DNA from: a virus
Virus record (IMG/VR): IMGVR_UViG_3300025276_000167
Coordinates: 1-28,017 of that record
DNA: 28,017 nucleotides
Reading direction: 5' to 3' (one strand)
In this document: piece after piece, positions 15,871 to 22,348 of the stretch
Numbering within the stretch: position 1 is the first letter of the stretch
Layout: every line of letters begins with the position of its first letter
Notes under the pieces: model-generated
What the model was told of the DNA's origin: nothing
Database searches by the model: none
Seen by the model: only the letters and a program-made list of their open reading frames with translations
Position numbers and translations under genes: made by a program

Positions 15871-16569
15871 ATGAAAAAAGAGAGGCGTTTACTTATTTGC
15901 GGGGATTTACATTGCCCATTTGATTTAGATTCGTATTTGCCATTCCTTTTAGAAACCTACGAAAAGTGGAATTGTAACCAAATTATAATGATTGGTGACG
16001 CCATAGATAATCATTATTCAAGTTTTCACCCTACCGATCCAGACGGATACGGAGGCGGGCAGGAACTGGATAGAGCGATTGCAAGACTTTCAAGATACCG
16101 CGACGCATTCGCAAAAATCTGCGATAAAAAAATTAGTATTTGCATAGGAAATCACGATAGGCTGATAATGCGTAGGGCGTTCGATTCAGATATTCCCGCC
16201 AGGTGGATCAAATCATACAATGAAGTTTTAGGTACAGACTGGAATTGGGTCGAATCTATTGTTTATGACGATGTACTTTATGAACATGGAGAGGGAGGCC
16301 AGGCAAAAAGTAAAGCGGTTAAAAATTTTATGAGTTCTGTGTGCGGTCACACACATACAGAAGCTTATGTTATTTGGAATATCGGAAAAAAACATAAGAC
16401 TTTTGGTATGCAAGTTGGTTGTGGCATAGGGGAATCTTATGCGTTTGCATATGCTAAGAACTTTAAAAAATCCGCTATTGGGTGCGGGGTTGTATTAGGA
16501 GGCCACACGGCTATTAACGTGCTGATGCCTTTGGGTAAACCTAAACCAAAGAAGGGTACAGTTTTATAA
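15871..16569 (+). CDS. Calcineurin-like metallophosphoesterase
   Basis: 232 residues from the ATG at 15871. Metal-binding blocks are in order: GDLHCPFD (Asp12, His14), GDAID (Asp43), GNHD (93-96), HGEG (His139) and GHTHTEA (159-165). This is a complete dimetal phosphoesterase site. An upstream in-frame ATG at 15790 would add 27 residues but overlaps the previous gene by 50 bases, so the later start is preferred. Substrate is unknown; phage members may act on DNA ends, nucleotides or protein phosphates. It is the last + strand gene before a convergent minus-strand cassette, a usual place for accessory genes. Confidence 0.85.
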   Translation: MKKERRLLICGDLHCPFDLDSYLPFLLETYEKWNCNQIIMIGDAIDNHYSSFHPTDPDGYGGGQELDRAIARLSRYRDAFAKICDKKISICIGNHDRLIMRRAFDSDIPARWIKSYNEVLGTDWNWVESIVYDDVLYEHGEGGQAKSKAVKNFMSSVCGHTHTEAYVIWNIGKKHKTFGMQVGCGIGESYAFAYAKNFKKSAIGCGVVLGGHTAINVLMPLGKPKPKKGTVL

Positions 16570-16626
16570 CTTTCCTTTTAAAAGTTTCACATTCTTTCAT
16601 TACCTTTCACGTTTTTTGCAATAGAA

Positions 16627-16661
16627 AACCCCCCACTTCCAATGAGAAAAAGCGAGGGGTT
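16627..16661. terminator. Possible terminator between convergent genes
   Basis: AACCCC (16627-16632) can pair with GGGGTT (16656-16661). The loop is long (23 bases). On the minus strand the stem is followed by four T, on the plus strand by no T run. It lies in the 119-base gap between the phosphoesterase and methyltransferase genes, which face each other, so a terminator is expected here. The weak stem keeps confidence low; nothing else is seen in the gap. Confidence 0.35.
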
Positions 16662-16688
16662 CCAAAAAGAATAAAAAAACATACAAGG

Positions 16689-17462
16689 CTAAGGTACAAA
16701 AGTATCTTCCATTTTCTGTATTGCTTTAAAGATTTCGTGTGCGACTTGTGGAACTATGGCGTTACCGTAGGCTTTGATTGATTCGTTTCTCCATTTTGGA
16801 AAGGTAATGCCGTCCAGTTCTTTGGGAAGCCCATCATCTCCTCCACAAATAGGGGGTTGAGTTGGGAACTCTTCCCAGCTTCTTGGCTTACTAAATGATT
16901 TAGTTCGCTCCGTCTGCTTACTCCGTCCGTCCTTTCTTTGGATGTTCCCCCTTTGTAGTCGTTTAACCTGGGTGTCGGGAGCAACAAACCAAATTCTATC
17001 CCTTCGGTGGGGAGCGTTTTTACCGCAAGCTGGAAGTAAATACGGTGTGACTTCGTAGCCTTCAACTTCCAAGTCAGAACACACTTGTTCGAATACCAAA
17101 CCCCCCGACCAATTAAGAAGCCCGCGAACGTTTTCGCCCACAACGTAGCGCGGGGAAACTTCCCGAATGATTCTAAGCATCTCTGGCCATAAGTGGCGGT
17201 CATCTTCTGTTCCTTTTCTAAGTCCTGCTGCGCTAAATGGTTGGCAGGGGAATCCCCCTGTGAGAATATCAACTCGTCCAGAGTAGCTTGATGCGTCAAA
17301 GGTTTTGATGTCTTCATATAGTTTTGAGTTTGGGAAATGGTAGTTTAAAACCTTTTGTGCAAAGGGTTCGCGTTCGCAATGAAAGACGTTTTCCCACCCC
17401 ATCCATTCGGCCGCCAGGTCAAACCCACCTATTCCGCTAAAAAGTGATCCGTGCTTAAGCAT
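16689..17462 (-). CDS. dcm: Solo DNA cytosine-C5 methyltransferase
   Basis: 257 residues. Motif I is FSGIGGFDL (8-16, SAM binding), motif IV GGFPCQPF (69-76, catalytic Cys73), motif VI ENV (110-112), motif VIII RRDRIWFV (153-160), and motif X AYGNAIVPQV (231-240). The target-recognition region between VIII and IX is only about 65 residues, so the protein is shorter than typical members (about 320-400). It transfers methyl to C5 of cytosine in an unknown target. No restriction endonuclease is adjacent, so the likely role is masking phage DNA from host restriction or regulation. It is the last gene of the minus cassette, starting 8 bases inside the previous gene. A second long frame lies inside it. 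Confidence 0.93.
   Translation of the reverse strand: MLKHGSLFSGIGGFDLAAEWMGWENVFHCEREPFAQKVLNYHFPNSKLYEDIKTFDASSYSGRVDILTGGFPCQPFSAAGLRKGTEDDRHLWPEMLRIIREVSPRYVVGENVRGLLNWSGGLVFEQVCSDLEVEGYEVTPYLLPACGKNAPHRRDRIWFVAPDTQVKRLQRGNIQRKDGRSKQTERTKSFSKPRSWEEFPTQPPICGGDDGLPKELDGITFPKWRNESIKAYGNAIVPQVAHEIFKAIQKMEDTFVP
16754..17317 (-). CDS. Nested protein in a second frame of the methyltransferase gene
   Basis: 187 residues, from ATG at 17317, entirely inside the methyltransferase gene and shifted by one base. It contains MTATYGQRCLESFGKF, CVLTWKLKATKSHRIYFQLA, FGLLLPTPRLNDYKGGTSKE and SSQLNPLFVEEMMGFPKNWT. From memory, these blocks (especially LTWK.KATK....FQL and LNP.FVE.MMGFP..WT) recur in phage and plasmid proteins annotated as hypothetical or methylase-associated, in both free-standing and overlapping genes. 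It spans methyltransferase codons 49-236. A chance open frame of 188 codons at about 40% GC is unlikely but not impossible, given constraint from the outer gene. Function unknown; if expressed it may partner the methyltransferase. Confidence 0.55.
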   Translation of the reverse strand: MKTSKPLTHQATLDELIFSQGDSPANHLAQQDLEKEQKMTATYGQRCLESFGKFPRATLWAKTFAGFLIGRGVWYSNKCVLTWKLKATKSHRIYFQLAVKTLPTEGIEFGLLLPTPRLNDYKGGTSKERTDGVSRRSELNHLVSQEAGKSSQLNPLFVEEMMGFPKNWTALPFQNGETNQSKPTVTP

Positions 17463-17814
17463 TTTGAAGTTGTTTTATTAAAGCCGTCTTAACGCTACTG
17501 ATTGAGTTAATACGTTCGGATAAAGATAGTATGTACGTATCGACTTCGTCTTTGTTAGTTGCCACGTAATAGCCTTTTGAGGTAGCAATAAGCAACGGAA
17601 CGAGGTTGTGCGTACGTATGTGATGAACAATCTTTCTTAACCTTGTGTCGGTTATCTTACATCCCCCGACTTTAAGAGCTTTACAAATATCCTTATTCGT
17701 TATGGCTTTGTCTTTGCCTACTTTATTAGATAGGCCATGCACTACAATAGGCAAAAGCGTATGTAGTTCGTAGTCGTTTAGTTCGTGGGTTTCCCGTTCA
17801 AAGTTTGTAATCAT
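17455..17814 (-). CDS. Hypothetical protein, possible winged helix
   Basis: 119 residues from ATG at 17814, chosen because that ATG overlaps the TGA of the upstream 36-residue gene (ATGA); an upstream in-frame ATG at 17838 would overlap that gene by 28 bases. The protein (ITNFERETHELNDYELHTLL, then ITNKDICKALKVGGCKITDT and RLRKIVHHIRTHNLVPLLIA with TSKGYYVATNKDEV) reads like a winged-helix DNA-binding module: helices, then a 'G.kitd.rlRkiv..ir....vP.l.as.kGYyva' wing. This form is familiar from phage proteins that sense or rearrange DNA, but I cannot name the family. It overlaps the methyltransferase start by 8 bases. Confidence 0.7.
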   Translation of the reverse strand: MITNFERETHELNDYELHTLLPIVVHGLSNKVGKDKAITNKDICKALKVGGCKITDTRLRKIVHHIRTHNLVPLLIATSKGYYVATNKDEVDTYILSLSERINSISSVKTALIKQLQNA

Positions 17815-17921
17815 TCTTCTTCGTTTAAAAATTCGCAATGCTCTAAGCAGTCGGGGCAGATGCCTAATTCAGTCATAAAGCAAGAAGCCCCACAACAATC
17901 GCTTAATGGTTCGTAATTCAT
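17811..17921 (-). CDS. Tiny Cys-rich zinc-ribbon-like protein
   Basis: 36 residues: starts NYEPLSDCCGASCF and continues ICPDCLEHCEFLNEEE. Two Cys pairs (CCGASC and CPDCLEHC) and an acidic tail look like a mini zinc ribbon. Very similar small 'LSDCCGA...D.CP.C.EHCE' proteins are common in Bacteroidetes and their phages, in my memory. Its start overlaps the upstream TGA and its TGA overlaps the next ATG, which strongly supports translation despite the small size. Function unknown. Confidence 0.75.
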   Translation of the reverse strand: MNYEPLSDCCGASCFMTELGICPDCLEHCEFLNEEE

Positions 17922-18346
17922 TTTACCCAATTTTTGAATGTGATATTTTGCGGCTTACAAAGTGGAAGGTATCTACCACGAAACCGCGTTAAATAAAGTC
18001 TATTGTCATGGTCGTTTAAACGATCCGAATAAAATTGCTTTTCGTCTTCACCCCCGCAAGCAATTAAAAGCATAGCATGGTAACGGCAATTCTTACCCGT
18101 GTTGAATGGATGCCAGTACGTTATTTCTTCAATCGAAACAATGTCTTCTTGTGCTTTTTTGAAGTGTATAAATGAAGGGGAATCCGACCATCCGACATAG
18201 TCGCCGTTTACCTTAGCAGTCACGACCTTGTTGTAGGTCTTTGCAAGGTCTTCTGCGGTACTATCTTTATAAGTTAGCACAATACCATTAACGTCATAAG
18301 TAGACGCCTTAAAACACGGCTTACCGTTACCGTCTAAACTATTCAC
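17918..18346 (-). CDS. Hypothetical protein (GTG start)
   Basis: 142 residues. The start is GTG at 18346, overlapping the TGA of the upstream gene (GTGA); no in-frame ATG exists until deep in the protein. The C-terminal end overlaps the next gene's ATG. The sequence has a Trp/Asp-rich N-terminal part (VNGDYVGWSDSPSFIHFKKA) and a Cys/His-bearing middle (WHPFNTGKNCRYHAMLLIAC). I do not recognise it. It lies within the minus cassette that ends in the methyltransferase. Confidence 0.7.
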   Translation of the reverse strand: MNSLDGNGKPCFKASTYDVNGIVLTYKDSTAEDLAKTYNKVVTAKVNGDYVGWSDSPSFIHFKKAQEDIVSIEEITYWHPFNTGKNCRYHAMLLIACGGEDEKQFYSDRLNDHDNRLYLTRFRGRYLPLCKPQNITFKNWVK

Positions 18347-18501
18347 TTTGTGCGAGCGTTTACAACTGAATCTTTAAACTTAGCCCATGCCTTCATAAAG
18401 TCAGCCTCAAAGATTTCTTCGGGTGTCATAACTTGCGCAGCGATGTACTTGCGCCATTCGTTATAGTCTTTGATTGGGTGGGTTGGTAATGTCGTTTTCA
18501 T
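18343..18501 (-). CDS. Small hypothetical protein
   Basis: 52 residues, mostly helical (KDYNEWRKYIAAQVMTPEEI, then FEADFMKAWAKFKDSVVNAR). It starts with ATG at 18501, overlapping the stop of the 67-residue gene upstream (ATGA), and its TGA overlaps the GTG of the next gene. Coupling on both sides supports it as a real gene. No motif is recognised. Confidence 0.65.
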   Translation of the reverse strand: MKTTLPTHPIKDYNEWRKYIAAQVMTPEEIFEADFMKAWAKFKDSVVNARTK

Positions 18502-18701
18502 TTGGTTAAGTTTTTGAGTTCATCAAGCGCATCAATACACCCCTTAAAATTAGGTATGTCTTCGGGTAGTTTATACGGGTTATCTGACTTGGCGTCACGC
18601 GCCGTGTAAAACGCGTCCAACTTAGTTTCCGATTCTCTAAGACGTTCTTGGTAATACTTCACGTCGATTATTGCTTTCTCTATTAAGGTATCTAAATTCA
18701 T
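18498..18701 (-). CDS. Small helical hypothetical protein
   Basis: 67 residues: NLDTLIEKAIIDVKYYQERL and RESETKLDAFYTARDAKSDN suggest a coiled-coil hairpin, with a conserved-looking end (FKGCIDALDELKNL). It is coupled downstream by ATGA and follows the first gene of the cassette by 6 bases. No known family is recognised; it could be a small anti-host or regulatory protein. Confidence 0.65.
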   Translation of the reverse strand: MNLDTLIEKAIIDVKYYQERLRESETKLDAFYTARDAKSDNPYKLPEDIPNFKGCIDALDELKNLTK

Positions 18702-18707
18702 TTTAAT

Positions 18708-18938
18708 TTAATTTATTGGTTGAAATAATTTTACCATCTGGAAGGCTTTATTTTTTCCTGAAATGGATATGCGCTGAAACTTCCAAGATAAAGATTCAAG
18801 ATATTTTTTCTCATCTAAGTTTTGGGCGCACTTGGTTACCATTTTATTTTTGTTTTCTCTATTAACAATTTGTTGTGTTGACTCCTCGTCTTTTTGTAGA
18901 CAATAGATTTCAAATTCTGTTTTGCTGGTAAAGTTCAT
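18708..18938 (-). CDS. First gene of minus cassette, hypothetical
   Basis: 76 residues from ATG at 18938 (NFTSKTEFEIYCLQKDEEST onward). The upstream in-frame ATG at 19007 would lie across the promoter boxes at 18979-18994, so the internal start is preferred. The protein is mixed, Lys/Glu/Gln-rich, ending KNKAFQMVKLFQPIN. It is the most AT-rich gene of the cassette and the first one transcribed from the minus-strand promoter, so it is probably expressed early. Function unknown. Confidence 0.6.
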   Translation of the reverse strand: MNFTSKTEFEIYCLQKDEESTQQIVNRENKNKMVTKCAQNLDEKKYLESLSWKFQRISISGKNKAFQMVKLFQPIN

Positions 18939-18978
18939 TACGTTGTTTTTTTTAATTTGTAAGTAGTTTAATGTTTTA

Positions 18979-19020
18979 CAAACATACAAACTTATTTGTA
19001 TAACCACCTAATTAAAACAA
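18979..19020 (-). promoter_or_regulatory. Bacteroidetes-type promoter for minus cassette
   Basis: Read on the minus strand, TAAGTTTG (18994-18987) and TATGTTTG (18986-18979) are two adjacent perfect matches to the Bacteroidetes -7 box TAnnTTTG. TTG at 19020-19018 lies 23 bases before the first box, at the long end of the normal -33/-7 spacing. The first gene starts at 18938, leaving a leader of about 35-40 bases. Confidence 0.6.
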
Positions 19021-19055
19021 CTTTCTTTTTATTTTTATTTATGGTTTATTTATAT

Positions 19056-19063
19056 TATCTTCG
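19056..19063 (+). promoter_or_regulatory. Possible early promoter -7 box for replication operon
   Basis: TATCTTCG matches TAnnTTTG except one base and lies 29 bases upstream of the first early gene's ATG (19093). No clear TTG is found at -33; only T/A-rich sequence is present there. Together with the minus promoter it makes a divergent AT-rich control region (about 18960-19090), which could also hold an operator or replication origin. Confidence 0.4.
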
Positions 19064-19092
19064 CGGCATTACTAATTTTAAAAATTTATATT

Positions 19093-19563
19093 ATGGGAAA
19101 CCAAGTTAAAAAAGTGACTTCTATACAGGGGTCAGGAACGTACGAAGGACAACACGGACTACTGTATTCATTCGACTACGCTTTTGAAGATGAAACAACG
19201 ATCCGCGCAAACCACAAAACAGAAACCCCGCCCTTTATTGTAGGTGACGAAGTAGAAGTTATTGTAAGAGGTTCCCGCGATGGGTTTAGTTGGGGGCAAG
19301 TTAAGCGTCCTGAGAATTTAAACTTTAGTACACCTTCTTCAAACTCAACCGCGCCTTCAAGTGTAGCCAAATTTCAAGACCGCAAAGACATTATCTTAAA
19401 CGAGTGGGCTATAGGTAGGGCGTTAGAATGGGAAATGAATAGCGCACCCCCTTCGGAAGTAAACTTAAAGCAAGCCATCGCAATGGCCCAGAAGTTAAAG
19501 TTGTACGCTTTGAATTTAGACACTCTAACTTTTGGTAATTCTTCGGACGAAATAACAGTATAA
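19093..19563 (+). CDS. Early protein, OB-fold-like N-terminal domain, possible ssDNA-binding
   Basis: 156 residues. The N-terminal about 70 residues have the pattern of a small beta barrel: YSFDYAFEDETTIRANHKTE, then PPFIVGDEVEVIVRG and GFSWGQVKRP. A Ser/Thr/Pro linker (about 78-92) is followed by a helical C-terminal domain (RKDIILNEWAIGRALEWEMN, then LKQAIAMAQKLKLYAL). It is the first gene of the early operon, a common position for single-strand DNA-binding or recombination proteins in small flavobacterial phages. The OB-fold idea is structural inference; no catalytic motif is seen. Confidence 0.65.
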   Translation: MGNQVKKVTSIQGSGTYEGQHGLLYSFDYAFEDETTIRANHKTETPPFIVGDEVEVIVRGSRDGFSWGQVKRPENLNFSTPSSNSTAPSSVAKFQDRKDIILNEWAIGRALEWEMNSAPPSEVNLKQAIAMAQKLKLYALNLDTLTFGNSSDEITV

Positions 19564-19565
19564 AA

Positions 19566-19772
19566 ATGAGAAGTTTTATAAAAAAGAATTTTGGCACTCA
19601 GTTAAATATGTCGAAAAGTTTAGGGGTATCAAATCAAACGGTTACTAATTGGATGAAGTCAAACCCGCGCGGGATGCTTAAATACATTCCCGAAATAGTA
19701 TCCAACGCAGATACAACCGAACGGCAAATAGTTTGGGAGGTTATGCACCACGAGAGATACTTAAAGGAATGA
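19566..19772 (+). CDS. Small helix-turn-helix DNA-binding protein
   Basis: 68 residues. FGTQLNMSKSLGVSNQTVTN followed by WMKSNPRGMLKYIPEI fits a Cro/C1-type HTH, with 'SLGVSNQTVTNW' as recognition turn and helix. The start ATG is 2 bases after the preceding stop, and its TGA overlaps the replication gene's ATG at 19769. Likely role: transcriptional regulation or replication start control at the divergent region nearby. Confidence 0.65.
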   Translation: MRSFIKKNFGTQLNMSKSLGVSNQTVTNWMKSNPRGMLKYIPEIVSNADTTERQIVWEVMHHERYLKE

Positions 19773-20461
19773 TTGAGTTCTTTACATTCTCAACGAAAGA
19801 CGCGAATCAGTACGGTGTGGATGGAGCTGTTGTGCTTCACCACATCCGTTACTGGATAGCAAAAAACGAAGCAAACGAAAACAACTACCACGACGGTAAG
19901 TACTGGACTTATAACAGCACTACAGCCTTTGCAAAACTTTTCCCTTTTTACTCAGCCCGAAAGATTGGTAGGATACTTACCAAGTTAGAAGACGAGGGTG
20001 TTGTAATATCGGGCAACTTTAACGGAAAAAGATATGACCGTACTAAGTGGTTTACTTTGTCGAATGCATTTACCGAAAAGGGTGACATCCATTTGACAAA
20101 AACGGTAAATGGATTTACCAAATCTGTCGAACCTATACCAGAATACAACCAGATAACAACACAGAATACAACCAAAAAGGGAATTGTGATGCCATTTGGT
20201 GGGGATCTATTTGCTGAAACATGGCAAATTTGGAAGCAATACAAGAAAGAAGAAAAGAACTTTCGTTTTAAATCATCAATTTCAGAACAAGCAAGTCTTA
20301 TAGATTTGCAAAAAATATCTAACAACAATGAAACAGACGCCATCGCAATCATTCACAAGGCCATTTCGAAGGGATGGTCAGGACTCCATGCAGATAAAAA
20401 AGCTACAGGAAAAAAAGGATTTGATAACGCAAAGTATCTCGCGCATCTCGAATCGCTTTGA
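19769..20461 (+). CDS. Replication protein with N-terminal winged helix
   Basis: 230 residues from ATG at 19769, chosen for its ATGA overlap; an upstream in-frame ATG at 19733 would overlap the HTH gene by 40 bases. The N-terminal about 110 residues (DGAVVLHHIRYWIAKNEANE, YHDGKYWTYNSTTAFAKLFP, RKIGRILTKLEDEGVVISGN, YDRTKWFTLS) match the winged-helix domain of phage replisome organisers. The C-terminal part (about 150-230) has FAETWQIWKQYKKEEKNFRF and AIIHKAISKGWSGLHADKKA, typical of DnaD-like primosomal proteins. It likely binds the phage origin and recruits the host helicase. Confidence 0.8.
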   Translation: MIEFFTFSTKDANQYGVDGAVVLHHIRYWIAKNEANENNYHDGKYWTYNSTTAFAKLFPFYSARKIGRILTKLEDEGVVISGNFNGKRYDRTKWFTLSNAFTEKGDIHLTKTVNGFTKSVEPIPEYNQITTQNTTKKGIVMPFGGDLFAETWQIWKQYKKEEKNFRFKSSISEQASLIDLQKISNNNETDAIAIIHKAISKGWSGLHADKKATGKKGFDNAKYLAHLESL

Positions 20462-20462
20462 A

Positions 20463-20948
20463 ATGACACCTGCCCAGGCGTGGGAGCATGGTAGCAATGT
20501 ACGGGAGGCTTTTAAGCACGAACCTAAGATGGTGCATATTTCGCTTATGGCTTTGCTTAAAGATGCGGTTGACTATTTAGAATACAACAAGAGCTTCCGA
20601 CACGAGGGGGATTACATAGAAGCCATCGACTATTTAATTAAGGAGTTTCCCGTGATGAAGATAGAAGAATGGAAAATTATATGCGTCAACCTAAAGGCGG
20701 GCAAATACGGCAAGATGTACGAACGCTTAAAACTTCCCGAACTTATCGAGATATTCCAAAAGTTCGAAGGGGAACGGGCAGAGATGCGTGAGAAACAAAT
20801 GCGAAGAAATAAAGACGTACCACCTTTGCCAAACATAGACCCCGAACTTATAAAGCGTTTATCTAAAGACCTGGCTTTACCCGAACCAGAAACCGACGAG
20901 AAAGGAAGATGGGATTTTATACCACATCCAAACACACCCGAACAATGA
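20463..20948 (+). CDS. Replication-associated protein, helicase-loader-like context
   Basis: 161 residues from ATG at 20463 (TPAQAWEHGSNVREAF onward), 1 base after the stop of the replication gene; ATGs at 20328 and 20388 lie inside the previous gene and are rejected. Helical, with 'yi.aIdyLi.efp.mkieEwk.i..n.kaGkYGkmYerl..peliei...fe.er'. I know this GKYGK block from Bacteroidetes mobile elements, next to replication proteins, but cannot give a verified function. A role in helicase loading or primosome assembly is inferred. It is coupled to the next gene by ATGA. Confidence 0.7.
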   Translation: MTPAQAWEHGSNVREAFKHEPKMVHISLMALLKDAVDYLEYNKSFRHEGDYIEAIDYLIKEFPVMKIEEWKIICVNLKAGKYGKMYERLKLPELIEIFQKFEGERAEMREKQMRRNKDVPPLPNIDPELIKRLSKDLALPEPETDEKGRWDFIPHPNTPEQ

Positions 20949-21787
20949 AAACTTGTACAAGCATATCAGGAGGACAAAGTTCCGCATATTTAGCAGCAAA
21001 CTACCCCACAGATTACAATGTTTTTGCTCTTGTAACTATTGAAGATCCTAAGTGTTCACCTAAAGATAAAAAATTAATTCAAATGGTTAGTGATAAAATT
21101 GGGAGAGAGTTTGTAGCGACAGTAGAAGATGATATTATACTACACACGATCCTCGATTTAGAGCAGTACATAGGTAATGAAATTGACTGGGTTAATATAA
21201 TCTCATTTGACGAGGTTACAGAAAAGAAAGGGGGGTGGCTACCTAACAAGCTCCACAGATATTGCACAGTTGAAATGAAGTTACGCGCCATATTCAGGTG
21301 GTGGAGAAGCAAAATCAATGAACCAGTCGAGATGAGAATTGGATTTAGAGGCAACGAACATAGACGAGCTACAAAGATGATAGAACGACAAAACGAGAAT
21401 GGTTTGCTTGAGTTTAAGGATATTGTAGGTCAACACAAATCAGGACGCAATAAATGGCAGACAATTGAGTGGCAAAAACCGAGCTTTCCGCTTATAAAAG
21501 ATGGTATTTTGAGGCATACAATAGTAGAGTACTGGAAAGATCAACCAGTAAGATTTGCGCCCTTAAACAATTGCGTTGGCTGCTTTCATAGAAACCCTTT
21601 ACTCTTGCGTAAAATGTGGGATTTGCACCCTGAAAAAATGGAGTGGTTCGCGTCAAAAGAAAGAATAAAAGGTAACGGACAGTGGCGAAGCGATTTAACC
21701 TATGACAAAATAAAAAAACACAAACCACAACATGAGATAAATTTTGATGATTTATCCTCTTGCGATTCAGGTTACTGTGGTCTTTGA
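20945..21787 (+). CDS. PP-loop / PAPS-reductase-family protein (IbrA-like)
   Basis: 280 residues from ATG at 20945 (ATGA overlap). The N-terminal SISGGQSSAYLA (SGGQSS at 8-13) is a PP-loop of adenine-nucleotide alpha-hydrolases, giving ATP/PAPS-type nucleotide binding. Cys107 lies in LHRYCTVEMKLRAIF, and CVGC (210-213) in LNNCVGCFHRNPLLLRKMWD suggests an Fe-S or Zn site, with further Cys at 273 and 278 at the very end. Known relatives include PAPS reductase, DndC and IbrA. The substrate is unknown: options are sulfur transfer to nucleic acid, a small molecule, or a regulatory role. A ParB-like gene lies 1.9 kb downstream. Confidence 0.85.
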   Translation: MKTCTSISGGQSSAYLAANYPTDYNVFALVTIEDPKCSPKDKKLIQMVSDKIGREFVATVEDDIILHTILDLEQYIGNEIDWVNIISFDEVTEKKGGWLPNKLHRYCTVEMKLRAIFRWWRSKINEPVEMRIGFRGNEHRRATKMIERQNENGLLEFKDIVGQHKSGRNKWQTIEWQKPSFPLIKDGILRHTIVEYWKDQPVRFAPLNNCVGCFHRNPLLLRKMWDLHPEKMEWFASKERIKGNGQWRSDLTYDKIKKHKPQHEINFDDLSSCDSGYCGL

Positions 21788-21825
21788 TAATTTAAAACAA
21801 AAGAGTAGTTGTTATATTTACAAAC

Positions 21826-21957
21826 ATGATAGGCCTTGTAATAGCCATGGTAATACTTGCGTTTGTAGATGTAGGAATAGAATACTACCTTTATGACGGG
21901 TTAAGAGTTAACGAAATGATTGTAGTACTACTTGGCATTCTTTACCTTTTATCATGA
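21826..21957 (+). CDS. Small membrane protein
   Basis: 43 residues, strongly hydrophobic: GLVIAMVILAFVDVGIEYYL (helix 1) and EMIVVLLGILYLLS (helix 2), separated by a short charged loop (DGLRVNE). The stop overlaps the NinG-like ATG (ATGA). It sits in the early operon, so it is probably not the lysis holin; superinfection exclusion or membrane anchoring of replication are possible. No family is recognised. Confidence 0.55.
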   Translation: MIGLVIAMVILAFVDVGIEYYLYDGLRVNEMIVVLLGILYLLS

Positions 21958-22340
21958 AACGATCCACTATAGTAAAAAAGTTAGATAAGGTTTTCAGTAT
22001 TTGGGTGCGCTCAAAAGACGCCGACCATACTGGGCAAGTGGATTGCTATACGTGTGGGGTTTCTAAGAATTGGAAGTATGAAATAGATGCGGGGCATTTT
22101 ATGGGAAGGGGAAAGTACTCAACCCGATGGGATGAACAAAATGTTAAGCCCCAATGTAAAAAATGTAATGGATTTCGCAGCGGTGAACAGTACCTATTTT
22201 CGAAACATTTAGACTTAGAATATGGGGAAGGCACATCTGACTGGTTAGTATTTCATAGCAACCAATTAGCTAAGTTTACTAACGATGAACTGTTAACAAA
22301 GATAAAGCACTTCGAAAATTTAGTCAAACAAATTTCATAG
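21954..22340 (+). CDS. ninG: NinG/Rap-like recombination nuclease
   Basis: 128 residues. It shows the lambda NinG pattern: DCYTCG (Cys31, Cys34), then IDAGHFMGRGKYSTRWDEQN (His48) and VKPQCKKCNGFRSGEQYLF (Cys68, Cys71). The four Cys form a zinc site, and the GHF...R....TR.....N..PQC..CN run is the diagnostic core of this HNH-related family. NinG/Rap helps process recombination intermediates in lambdoid phages. This version is shorter than lambda NinG (about 200), as is usual for compact phages. It is coupled to the small membrane protein upstream. Confidence 0.88.
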   Translation: MKRSTIVKKLDKVFSIWVRSKDADHTGQVDCYTCGVSKNWKYEIDAGHFMGRGKYSTRWDEQNVKPQCKKCNGFRSGEQYLFSKHLDLEYGEGTSDWLVFHSNQLAKFTNDELLTKIKHFENLVKQIS

Positions 22341-22348
22341 GCTTGGGA

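Noticed and set aside
19948-20352. 134-residue antisense ORF in the replication gene
   Set aside because: Antisense to a gene with recognisable winged-helix pattern; composition is shadow-like and there is no promoter or coupling.
20328-20462. Upstream in-frame ATGs of the 161-residue replication-associated gene
   Set aside because: They lie inside the preceding replication gene; ATG at 20463 follows its stop by one base.
21783-21820. Possible promoter before the 43-residue membrane gene (TTTG and TATATTTA)
   Set aside because: Spacer of 26 bases is too long, and the start point would fall on the ATG itself.
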